Below, piece after piece: positions 24,658-31,768 of a DNA stretch of 64,000 bases (position 1 is the stretch's first letter; each line of letters opens with the position of its first letter). The stretch is from Aquibium oceanicum (lineage in GTDB: Bacteria > Pseudomonadota > Alphaproteobacteria > Rhizobiales > Rhizobiaceae): the NCBI RefSeq assembly GCF_001889605.1, contig NZ_CP018171.1, positions 4,610,501 through 4,674,500 on the forward strand, written 5' to 3'. The notes under the pieces were generated by a model. That model saw only the letters and a list, made by a program, of their open reading frames with translations, was not told where the DNA came from and did no database searches. A program made the translations under genes and the position numbers.

Positions 24658-26321
24658 TGGCCCGGGTTAAGGCATCGAGGACGGAAGGCGGACCCCTGCT
24701 CGACATCCGCAACCTGAAGATCGAGGCAACCGTCTATCCGCCTGGCGAGGACCCGCGCAACGTCACCATCGTCGACGGCGTCTCGCTGACGCTCCAGAAG
24801 GGCAAGGTGCTGGGGCTCATCGGCGAATCGGGTGCCGGCAAGTCCACGATCGGTCTGTCCGCCATGGGCTACGGCCGCGGCGGCGTGCGCATCACCGGCG
24901 GCGAGGTCATCATAAACGGCCGCGACATCCTGAAGGGCGGCCTGGGCGGCCTGCGCAGGCTGCGCGGCAAGGAGGTCTGCTATGTCGCTCAATCGGCGGC
25001 GGCCGCCTTCAACCCCGCGCACAAGCTGATGGACCAGGTGGTCGAGGCGACGCTGCTGCACGGCGTCGCCAGCCGCGCCGAGGCCGAGAAGCGCGCCGTC
25101 AACCTGTTCCGCAAGCTCAGCCTGCCCAATCCCGAAACCATCGGCGACCGCTATCCGCACCAGGTTTCCGGCGGGCAGTTGCAGCGCGTCATGACGGCGA
25201 TGGCGCTCTGCTCGGAGCCGGACCTGATCGTCTTCGACGAGCCCACGACGGCGCTCGACGTCACCACCCAGATCGACGTGCTCGCCGCCATCAAGGATGC
25301 GATCCGCGACACCGGTGTGGCCGCGCTCTACATCACCCACGACCTCGCCGTCGTCGCCCAGGTCTCGGACGAGATCATGGTGCTGCGCCACGGCAAGCTG
25401 GTCGAATGGGGCGGCACGCGGCAGATCATCAAGGAGCCGCGCCAGGAATACACCAACCAGCTCGTTTCCGTGCATCACATCGAGCACCAGGAAAAGGTGC
25501 CGGGCGAAGCCCCGTTCCTTTCCGTGAAGAACGTGACGGCAGCCTATGGCGGCGGCTCGGTCGACGTCCTGAAGAACGTTTCGGTCGACATCTACCCCGG
25601 CCAGACGCTCGCCGTCGTGGGCGAATCCGGTTCCGGCAAGTCGACGCTGGCCCGCGCCATCACGGGTCTGCTTCCCCCGCGCGAGGGATCGATCAACTTC
25701 GACGGCCGCACGCTTCCCGGAAGGCTCGCCGACCGGACAAAGGACGATTTGCGCGAACTCCAGATGATCTACCAGATGGCCGACGTGGCGATGAACCCGC
25801 GCCAGACGGTGGGCACCATCATCGGCCGGCCGCTGGAGTTCTATTTCGGCCTGCGCGGAAAGGAACGCGACCAGCGCGTGGCCGAGCTCCTCGAGGAGAT
25901 CGAGATGGGCAAGGGCTTCCTCGACCGCTATCCGGCGGAGCTTTCGGGCGGCCAGAAGCAGCGTGTCTGTATCGCCCGCGCGCTGGCCGCCAAGCCCAAG
26001 CTCATCATCTGCGACGAGGTCACCTCGGCGCTCGATCCGCTGGTCGCCAACGGCATCCTGAAGCTCCTGCTCAACCTTCAGTCGGTCGAGAACGTCGCCT
26101 ATCTCTTCATCACCCATGACCTCGCCACCGTGAAGTCGATCGCCGATTCCATCGCCGTCATGTACCGCGGCGCGGTGGTCCGCTACGGCCCCAAGAGCCA
26201 GGTGCTGGAGCCGCCCTTCGACGACTACACCGACCTGCTGCTCTCCTCGGTTCCCGAGATGGAACTGGGCTGGCTGGAGAAGGCGATCTCCGGGCGCAGG
26301 ATGGAGGCGGCGGGGAACTGA
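24657..26321 (+). CDS. Fused double ATPase of a peptide ABC importer (DppD-DppF type)
   Basis: A 554-residue protein with two complete ABC domains. Domain 1 (residues about 10-265) has Walker A GESGAGKST, signature VSGGQLQRV and Walker B LIVFDEP. Domain 2 (about 285-540) has GESGSGKST, LSGGQKQRV and LIICDEV. In most dipeptide systems these are separate DppD and DppF proteins; fused versions such as the GsiA type are common in rhizobia. It powers uptake through the two preceding permeases. The Walker B of domain 2 has the usual catalytic glutamate after aspartate. The next gene is an antitoxin, not a transport component. Confidence 0.92.
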   Translation: MARVKASRTEGGPLLDIRNLKIEATVYPPGEDPRNVTIVDGVSLTLQKGKVLGLIGESGAGKSTIGLSAMGYGRGGVRITGGEVIINGRDILKGGLGGLRRLRGKEVCYVAQSAAAAFNPAHKLMDQVVEATLLHGVASRAEAEKRAVNLFRKLSLPNPETIGDRYPHQVSGGQLQRVMTAMALCSEPDLIVFDEPTTALDVTTQIDVLAAIKDAIRDTGVAALYITHDLAVVAQVSDEIMVLRHGKLVEWGGTRQIIKEPRQEYTNQLVSVHHIEHQEKVPGEAPFLSVKNVTAAYGGGSVDVLKNVSVDIYPGQTLAVVGESGSGKSTLARAITGLLPPREGSINFDGRTLPGRLADRTKDDLRELQMIYQMADVAMNPRQTVGTIIGRPLEFYFGLRGKERDQRVAELLEEIEMGKGFLDRYPAELSGGQKQRVCIARALAAKPKLIICDEVTSALDPLVANGILKLLLNLQSVENVAYLFITHDLATVKSIADSIAVMYRGAVVRYGPKSQVLEPPFDDYTDLLLSSVPEMELGWLEKAISGRRMEAAGN

Positions 26322-26368
26322 GCCGGATCGAGTTGGCGGACAACGCGAACTTTGATAGTTTGCTGAGC

Positions 26369-26614
26369 ATGACCAAGCACACGACGCTTTCGCTGGACGA
26401 GCATTCTGCCGAGTTCATCGAGCAGCAGATCGATGGTGGAAACTACGCGTCGGCCGACGAGGTCGTGGCAGCCGGATTGAAGCTGCTCGAAGCCGAGCAG
26501 GAATACGTCGCAGCCGTGCGTGCCGCTCTGATCGAAGGCGAAAACAGCGGACCGCCCGAGCCCTTCGATTTCGACGATTTCATCGCCCGCAAGAAAGCCA
26601 AGCGGGCGGAATGA
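26369..26614 (+). CDS. parD: ParD-family antitoxin
   Basis: An 81-residue protein of the CC2985/ParD type: an N-terminal ribbon-helix-helix (TTLSLDEHSAEFIEQQIDGG), then SADEVVAAGLKLLEAEQ, and a charged C-terminal tail that would wrap the toxin (SGPPEPFDFDDFIARKKAKR). The start is the ATG at MTKHTT. It lies 47 bases after the ABC ATPase and overlaps parE as ATGA. The pair separates the ATPase from the phosphodiesterase gene that appears to belong to the same operon. Confidence 0.87.
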   Translation: MTKHTTLSLDEHSAEFIEQQIDGGNYASADEVVAAGLKLLEAEQEYVAAVRAALIEGENSGPPEPFDFDDFIARKKAKRAE

Positions 26615-26913
26615 TCGGCTACGTGCTGACCAGGGCGGCTCAGGCCGACCTTGATGGCATTTGGGACTACTCGGAACTGACATGGTCCGAAGACCAGGCC
26701 GAGCGTTACGTCGCCGCGATCCGCGACACCTGCCTGGCCCTCGCGAACGGTGAAAAGACCGGGAGGCCGGCCGACCGGTTTCGACAGGGCTACTACAGGC
26801 AGGCCATCGGCTCGCATTTCATCTTTTACAAGATAACGGAGGACGGGCTCATCCAGGTGATGCGTATCCTGCATCAAAGGATGGACGTCGCGTCCCGCCT
26901 AGGAAAGAAGTGA
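26611..26913 (+). CDS. parE: ParE/RelE-superfamily toxin
   Basis: A 100-residue protein of ParE type: YVLTRAAQADLDGIWDYSELTWSEDQAERYV at the N-terminus and the C-terminal strand HFIFYKITEDGLIQVMRILHQRMD. ParE toxins poison DNA gyrase, while RelE relatives cut mRNA; the IWDY and VMRILHQRMD pattern favours the ParE branch. Translation is coupled to parD by an ATGA overlap. Only three bases separate its stop from the next ATG, so it is likely cotranscribed with the phosphodiesterase gene. Confidence 0.86.
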   Translation: MIGYVLTRAAQADLDGIWDYSELTWSEDQAERYVAAIRDTCLALANGEKTGRPADRFRQGYYRQAIGSHFIFYKITEDGLIQVMRILHQRMDVASRLGKK

Positions 26914-26916
26914 CGC

Positions 26917-27756
26917 ATGCCCCTCTCCTCAAAACTCCTCCTCATCATCCTCGACGGCGTGCCCTGGCGCAACTGGCGGCGGCTGTTCGGCAATCTCGAG
27001 GGCTGGGTGCAGTCCGGCGAGGCGCGCATGTGGAAGATGCGCGCCGTGCTGCCGTCGACATCGGCCTGCTGCTACGCCTCGATCCACACCGGCGTGACGC
27101 CGCAGGTGCACGGCATCCTGTCCAACGAGGTGCGCTTCCGCGTCGCCCAGCCCGACCTCTTTTCCGAGGTGACCAAGGCCGGCGGCAAGACGGGCGCCGT
27201 CACCCATTCCTACTGGTCGGAGTTCTTCAACCGCCATCCCTTCGACCTCGTCAACGACATCGAATATGACGAACCGGGCGGGCCGATCACCCACGGCCGT
27301 TTCCACACCATGACCGGCTACGGCCACGACAACCAGATGACGCCCTCAGACGTCGATCTCTTCGCCACTTTGACCATGCTGTGCCAGCGCCACGGCATCG
27401 ACTACGGCATTCTCCACACCTGCACGCTGGATTCCATGGGCCACCGCTTCGGCCACGACAACACACCGATGGACCATGCCTGCTTCGGCGCCGACGCCAT
27501 GCTCGCCGCCTTCCTGCCGAAATGGCGCGCCGCCGGCTACGAGGTCATGGTCACGGCCGACCACGGCCAGACCGATCGCGGCCATCATGGTGGCCGGGAG
27601 GACCTGCAGCAGGATTTCGCGCTCTATTACTTCGGCGAGGGGAAAGGCCCGAAGGAGGACACCCTCCTCGACCAGCTGCAACTCGCGCCGACCATCCTGA
27701 CGCGGCTCGGCGTGCCTGTCCCCGACACCATGAAGGCAAAGCCGTTCCTGGCCTGA
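26917..27756 (+). CDS. Alkaline phosphatase superfamily protein (type I phosphodiesterase/nucleotide pyrophosphatase-like)
   Basis: A 279-residue enzyme. N-terminal LLLIILDGVPW supplies the first metal ligand; PSTSACCYASIHTGVTPQVHGI near residues 46-67 includes the nucleophile region (Ser/Thr before the ASIHTG segment), where autotransporter-like pyrophosphatases have a conserved threonine. LDSMGHRFGHD near 170 and VTADHGQTDRGHHGG near 210 give the remaining metal ligands. It has no signal peptide. The substrate is unknown. It follows the peptide importer with only the parDE pair between, so it may process an imported phosphorylated compound. It is convergent with the CDF transporter. Confidence 0.8.
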   Translation: MPLSSKLLLIILDGVPWRNWRRLFGNLEGWVQSGEARMWKMRAVLPSTSACCYASIHTGVTPQVHGILSNEVRFRVAQPDLFSEVTKAGGKTGAVTHSYWSEFFNRHPFDLVNDIEYDEPGGPITHGRFHTMTGYGHDNQMTPSDVDLFATLTMLCQRHGIDYGILHTCTLDSMGHRFGHDNTPMDHACFGADAMLAAFLPKWRAAGYEVMVTADHGQTDRGHHGGREDLQQDFALYYFGEGKGPKEDTLLDQLQLAPTILTRLGVPVPDTMKAKPFLA

Positions 27757-27780
27757 CCGGCCCGGCTCGACCGTCCCGGC

Positions 27781-28728
27781 TCAGCCGTCTGCCAGCCGGG
27801 CGCGTCGCTTGCCCCACACGGCCTCGCGCTGCGGCTTGACGTAGACCGCCACGATGTCGGGCGCCTCCTCCCTGAGACGCGCCTCGATGCGTTCGATGGT
27901 GTTCTCGATATCGTCGGCACGGGCGTCGTCGTGGAATTCGGCGCTGATGGTTGCCACGATCTGGCTCGGCCCGACATGCACGGTCATCACGCCGTTGGCG
28001 GCCGTGACCAATGGGTCCTCCGCCGCGATCCGCAGCACGGTGGCCTCGACGGCGGGCGCCGCCGCTTCGCCGATCAGCAGGCCCTTGGTCTCGCGCGCCA
28101 GGAAGATGGCGGTGAAGGCGAGCACCAGCGAAATGCCGATCGAGGCGATACCGTCGAAGATCGGTATTTCCAGGTAGTGGGCGGCGGTGACGCCGGCGAG
28201 CGCGATCACCAGGCCGAGCAGCGCGGCGGTGTCCTCGAACAGCACCGTGAAGACGCTCGGATCCTTGCTCCGGCGGATCGCCTCCACATAACCTACGTCC
28301 CCCTTGACCGACCGGAACTCCTTCAGCGCCACATACCAGGAGCCGCCCTCGAACAGGATCGCGAAGCCGAGCACCGCATAGTTCCATTCCACGCTCACGG
28401 AGGGCTCGGGATGGCGGATGTGCTGCACGCCCTCGTAGAAAGACACCCCCGCCCCGAGCGCGAAGATCAGCAGAGCCACCACGAAGCTCCAGAAATAGAG
28501 CTCGCGCCCGTGGCCGAAGGGATGGGCGAGGTCCGGAGGTTTGGCCGAGCGGCGCAGCCCGTAGAGCATCAGCCCGCCATTGCCGGTGTCGACGAGCGAA
28601 TGAATCCCCTCCGACAGCATGGCGGAACTGCCGGTGAAGAAGGCGGCCAGGAACTTGGTCACGGCGATGAGGAAATTACCGATCAGCGCGGCGTAGATGA
28701 CCTTCTTGGAACCCTTGTGCGCGGCCAA
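27781..28728 (-). CDS. Cation diffusion facilitator family transporter
   Basis: A 315-residue CDF exporter. Six predicted helices begin with YAALIGNFLIAVTKFLAAFFTG. The helix-2 signature SEGIHSLVDTGNGGLMLYGLR holds the HxxxD metal site, and the helix-5 counterpart is VLFEDTAALLGLVIAL with its aspartate. The cytoplasmic C-terminal domain starts after about residue 210. Family members expel zinc, cobalt, iron or related divalent metals. The position-2 ligand is histidine, which often goes with zinc selectivity, but the metal cannot be fixed by sequence. It stands alone, convergent with the phosphodiesterase gene. Confidence 0.9.
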   Translation of the reverse strand: MAAHKGSKKVIYAALIGNFLIAVTKFLAAFFTGSSAMLSEGIHSLVDTGNGGLMLYGLRRSAKPPDLAHPFGHGRELYFWSFVVALLIFALGAGVSFYEGVQHIRHPEPSVSVEWNYAVLGFAILFEGGSWYVALKEFRSVKGDVGYVEAIRRSKDPSVFTVLFEDTAALLGLVIALAGVTAAHYLEIPIFDGIASIGISLVLAFTAIFLARETKGLLIGEAAAPAVEATVLRIAAEDPLVTAANGVMTVHVGPSQIVATISAEFHDDARADDIENTIERIEARLREEAPDIVAVYVKPQREAVWGKRRARLADG

Positions 28729-28814
28729 TGCTGTCTTCCCCCATGGGCGTCACCTTGAACGCGCAATGGGCGGCCGGGTGAGCGGTTCCACGCCCGAGCG
28801 TAGGAAAATCCGTC

Positions 28815-29282
28815 CTACTTGCCCATCACCAGTGCCCAGTAGCGCTTGCCCTGCGCATCGCTGGCGGACGCCAGGCCGTAGCGCGTGAAGCGGGGGTCCA
28901 GCATGTTCTTCCGGTGCGGGGGCGAATCCGCCCACATCTGGAACAGCTTCGCCAGTCCCATCCCGCCATGCGCGATGTTTTCTGCGGCGGGTCCCGGCAC
29001 GCCGTTCTGGCTCATCCTCGTGGCGAAGTCCCGCCCGGAACCCGTCGTGTGAACCATGCGGCCGGTCTCGGCCATATAGCGAGCCTGCTGCTGCGCGGCT
29101 TTCTCCAGCAGCGGATCGGGTCTGGCGCCCGCAAGCCCGTTCACCTGCCGGATATAGCCGAGATACTCTTCCGCGCTTGCCGAGTTTCCGATGCTCGTGG
29201 TCACGATCGGTCGGCCCGCGCAGGCGGCGGCCAAGACGAGCAGCGCGAAGAGGGCGGCATTGCGGAAGACGGACGGCACCAT
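28815..29282 (-). CDS. CAP-domain (SCP/PR1) lipoprotein
   Basis: A 155-residue protein with a lipoprotein signal: MVPSVFRNAALFALLVLAAAC, lipobox LAAAC with the cysteine at residue 21. The CAP domain follows: LEKAAQQQARYMAETGRMVHT, ENIAHGGM near residue 105, WADSPPHRKNMLDPRFTRYGLA and YWALVMGK at the end. The histidines, glutamate and the SPPHR motif form the CAP cavity. Function of bacterial CAP proteins is mostly unknown. An ATG seven codons upstream is also possible. A short inverted repeat, GTAGGA/TCCTAC at 28800-28818, overlaps the stop codon. Confidence 0.82.
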   Translation of the reverse strand: MVPSVFRNAALFALLVLAAACAGRPIVTTSIGNSASAEEYLGYIRQVNGLAGARPDPLLEKAAQQQARYMAETGRMVHTTGSGRDFATRMSQNGVPGPAAENIAHGGMGLAKLFQMWADSPPHRKNMLDPRFTRYGLASASDAQGKRYWALVMGK

Positions 29283-29410
29283 GGAGATACTTGCGATGAG
29301 CAAAGCGAGATCTTTTCCTCTGCCGCCCGATTGCGGCGAACGGCGGGCATAGGATCACGAAACGGCGTTAATGAAGGCTTTTCGCTGTCGCCAAGTAGGT
29401 ACCCGGCGGC

Positions 29411-30352
29411 TCAATAAGGCCACTCGCCCCTGGCCAGCGCCGTCGTCGCTTCCACGATCCGGGAAAAACTGTCGCGCGCCCGCCCCACGGTATGCCGCGC
29501 CCGCAGATAGCCGTGCACCAGGCCCTTTTCCTCGAACCACTCCGCCTTGCCGCCGGCCGCAAGGATTGCGTCTCGATAGGCCTCGCCGTCGGAGGAGAGC
29601 GGGTCGCATTCGGCGGTGACGAGCACGGTCGGCGGCAGACCGGAGAAATCGGTGTCGTGCAGCGGCGCCGCGCGGGTGTCGCCCATCGGCTCCGCGCCGC
29701 CGAAACGGACGCCCCTGTAGAAATCGATGTCGCGCAGCGAAAGCATCGGCGCATCCGCATGGGTGACGTAGGAGCCCTTGGTCTGGTCGCCGCCGAGCCC
29801 GGGATAGATCAGCACCTGCCCGACAGGCGCGCCCGGATGTCCGCGTGAGGCATGCGCCACCGCCGCGGCGAGGTTGCCGCCCGCCGAATCCCCGGCGAGC
29901 ACGACCGGTAGGCCCTGCGTGTCGGCAGCCCAGTAGAACGCGGTCATGGCGTCCTCGAAGGCGGCCGGGTGGATGTGTTCCGGCACCAGCCGGTAGTCGA
30001 CTGAAACCACCGTACAGCCGGTGCGAAGGCACAGTTCCGCGCAGACGTCGTCATGGCTCTCCAGCCCGCCGACGACGAAGCCGCCGCCATGGAAATAGAG
30101 CACCAGCGCCAGAGGCTTCGTCCCCTCCGGCCTGTAGATGCGGATCGGGACGCGATGCGTGTCGGTGCCGAGCGCGGTGGTCTCCACCGTGATCCCGTCG
30201 GGATAGCCGGCATGAAACTCCCGGCACATCCGGTCGTAGATTTCGCGCTGGCGCTCGATGCCGTAGTCGACCGTGTCGGGCGGATAGAACGAGTTCGTCC
30301 GCTCGATGAAGGCCCATGTCTCGGCGTCGATCAGGCTGGTGTAGTCGGTCAT
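29411..30352 (-). CDS. Alpha/beta hydrolase, hormone-sensitive-lipase-like esterase
   Basis: A 313-residue HSL-family esterase. The oxyanion motif HGGGFVVGG is near residue 85, the nucleophile elbow GDSAGGNLAAAVA near 160, the acid probably in TAECDPLSSDG near 255, and the histidine in EKGLVHGYLRA near 285. The family hydrolyses short-chain acyl esters. Its ATG lies seven bases after the CaiD-like gene, so it is the last gene of the carnitine unit. Hydrolysis of an acylcarnitine or a similar ester would fit the context; that is inference. Confidence 0.88.
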   Translation of the reverse strand: MTDYTSLIDAETWAFIERTNSFYPPDTVDYGIERQREIYDRMCREFHAGYPDGITVETTALGTDTHRVPIRIYRPEGTKPLALVLYFHGGGFVVGGLESHDDVCAELCLRTGCTVVSVDYRLVPEHIHPAAFEDAMTAFYWAADTQGLPVVLAGDSAGGNLAAAVAHASRGHPGAPVGQVLIYPGLGGDQTKGSYVTHADAPMLSLRDIDFYRGVRFGGAEPMGDTRAAPLHDTDFSGLPPTVLVTAECDPLSSDGEAYRDAILAAGGKAEWFEEKGLVHGYLRARHTVGRARDSFSRIVEATTALARGEWPY

Positions 30353-30359
30353 CGAACTG

Positions 30360-31142
30360 TCATCGCCCCTTCCACACCGGATCCCTCTTCTCTGCAAACG
30401 CGCGAAACCCTTCCATGTTGTCCTCCGAGGCGTAGAGCGCGTCGACCGTACGGAACTTGCGCTTGGTGATCCAGTTCATCGCGTCCTGGAACCCCATCGC
30501 CTCCGCCTCGCGCGCCACTTCCTTGATGGCGGCGAAGACCAGCGGCGGCCCGCCGGCCAGAAGCCGGGCGACCTCCCATACGCGCGCCTCCAGCCGGTCC
30601 GCCGGCACCACCTCGTTGACGAGGCCCCAGCGGTGCGCCTCGGCGACGTCCATCCAGCGCCCGGTGAGCAGGAGGTCCATGGCGACGTGATAGGGGATGC
30701 GCTTCGGCAGCTTGACTGTGGCGGCATCCGCCAGCGTACCGGCGCGGATTTCGGGCAGGGCGAAGGACGAGTGGTCCGAGGCGTAGATCAGGTCGCAGGA
30801 GAGTGCCAGTTCGAAGCCGCCGCCGACCGCCATGCCGTTGACGCAGGCGATGACCGGCTTGTTCATGTCGATGAGTTCCTGCAGGCCGGCGAACCCGCCG
30901 ACGCCGTAGTCGCCGTCGACCGCATCGCCGCCCGCCGCCGCCTTCAGGTCCCATCCGGCCGAGAAGAACTTTTCGCCCGCCGTCTTGACGATGGCCACGC
31001 GCAGCGCGGGATCGTCGCGGAAGGCCCGAAAAGTCTCGCCCATCAGCCGCGAGGTCGCCAGGTCGATGGCGTTGGCCTTCGGCCGGTCGAGCGTGATCTC
31101 CAGAACCGCGCTTTCGGTTCGGGTGGTGATGACGTCGGTCAT
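30360..31142 (-). CDS. caiD: Enoyl-CoA hydratase/isomerase, CaiD-like
   Basis: A 260-residue crotonase. The oxyanion hole is formed around FSAGWDLKAA near residue 62 and VNGMAVGGGFELALSCD near 105; the catalytic Glu region is FALPEIRAGTLADAA near 135. The C-terminal segment FRAFAEKRDPVWKGR is like CaiD, crotonobetainyl-CoA hydratase. In E. coli CaiD hydrates crotonobetainyl-CoA to carnitinyl-CoA. It overlaps the upstream ATP-grasp reading frame by ATGA. With an acyl-CoA dehydrogenase, a CoA ligase and carnitine dehydrogenase in the same unit, a path from gamma-butyrobetaine to carnitine is plausible. A general enoyl-CoA hydratase role cannot be excluded. Confidence 0.85.
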   Translation of the reverse strand: MTDVITTRTESAVLEITLDRPKANAIDLATSRLMGETFRAFRDDPALRVAIVKTAGEKFFSAGWDLKAAAGGDAVDGDYGVGGFAGLQELIDMNKPVIACVNGMAVGGGFELALSCDLIYASDHSSFALPEIRAGTLADAATVKLPKRIPYHVAMDLLLTGRWMDVAEAHRWGLVNEVVPADRLEARVWEVARLLAGGPPLVFAAIKEVAREAEAMGFQDAMNWITKRKFRTVDALYASEDNMEGFRAFAEKRDPVWKGR

Positions 31143-31768
31143 TCGATGCTCCTCGTCTGTGTCGCCGACGAAGCCGGCGTCGTGAATACCATCAGCGCGT
31201 CCGCGATCCACGCGCCTTGCTCGCATGCGATCAGAGGGTTGATATCGAGCTCTTCAAGCGTCCCCGCGTTCGCCATGGCAAAATCCGCGATCCCCAGAAC
31301 CGCATCGACCACCGCATCGATGTCCGCCTTCGGCCGGCCGCGAAACCCGTCCAGCAGCGGGAAGAGCTTCAACCCGCGCAGCGCCACCTCGACATCCTCG
31401 CGCGATGCCGGCAACAGCAGCGTCGCGGAATCCTTCAGAAGCTCCACCATGACGCCGCCAGACCCGACCGTCATCACCGGCCCGAACAACGCGTCGCGCG
31501 TGATGCCCATGATGAGTTCGGCCACCCCGCCGGTCACCATGCGCTCGACATAGAGGCCGGATCCCAGCCCCGCCATCGCCCGCGCCGCGGCCCCCACCGC
31601 CTCCGCGTCGCACAGGTTCAACCTCACCGCGCCGGCTTCCGACTTGTGGGCGATCCCCAGCGCCTTCACCGCGACCGGATACCCGAGCGCCACCGCCGCC
31701 GCCACCGCCTCGTCTGGCGTCGCCACCCGCCGGCCCTCAGGCACCGGCAGCCCCGCCGAGGCAAGCAT
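31139..31768 (-). CDS. Acyl-CoA synthetase (NDP-forming), ATP-grasp part, separated from the N-terminal part by a repeat
   Basis: About 209 residues from the first available ATG. This is the ATP-grasp_5 domain of an ADP-forming acyl-CoA synthetase: LPVPEGRRVATPDEAVAAA, GYPVAVKALGIAHKSEAGAV, VERMVTGGVAELIMGI, FGPVMTVGSGGVMVELL and LDINPLIA. In-frame homology continues upstream of the ATG (QPDEATAKA), so the domain's true N-terminus is cut into the repeat at 31804-31934. The frame is -1 relative to the upstream part. No ribosome site is evident before the ATG at 31768. Its TGA overlaps the caiD ATG. Archaeal enzymes of this class exist as separate alpha and beta chains, so a split product may still work; a frameshifted gene is equally possible. 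Confidence 0.75.
   Translation of the reverse strand: MLASAGLPVPEGRRVATPDEAVAAAVALGYPVAVKALGIAHKSEAGAVRLNLCDAEAVGAAARAMAGLGSGLYVERMVTGGVAELIMGITRDALFGPVMTVGSGGVMVELLKDSATLLLPASREDVEVALRGLKLFPLLDGFRGRPKADIDAVVDAVLGIADFAMANAGTLEELDINPLIACEQGAWIADALMVFTTPASSATQTRSIE

Noticed and set aside
28800-28818. Inverted repeat GTAGGA/TCCTAC as terminator of the CAP-domain gene
   Set aside because: The stem is only six bases, overlaps the stop codon and has no T tract.
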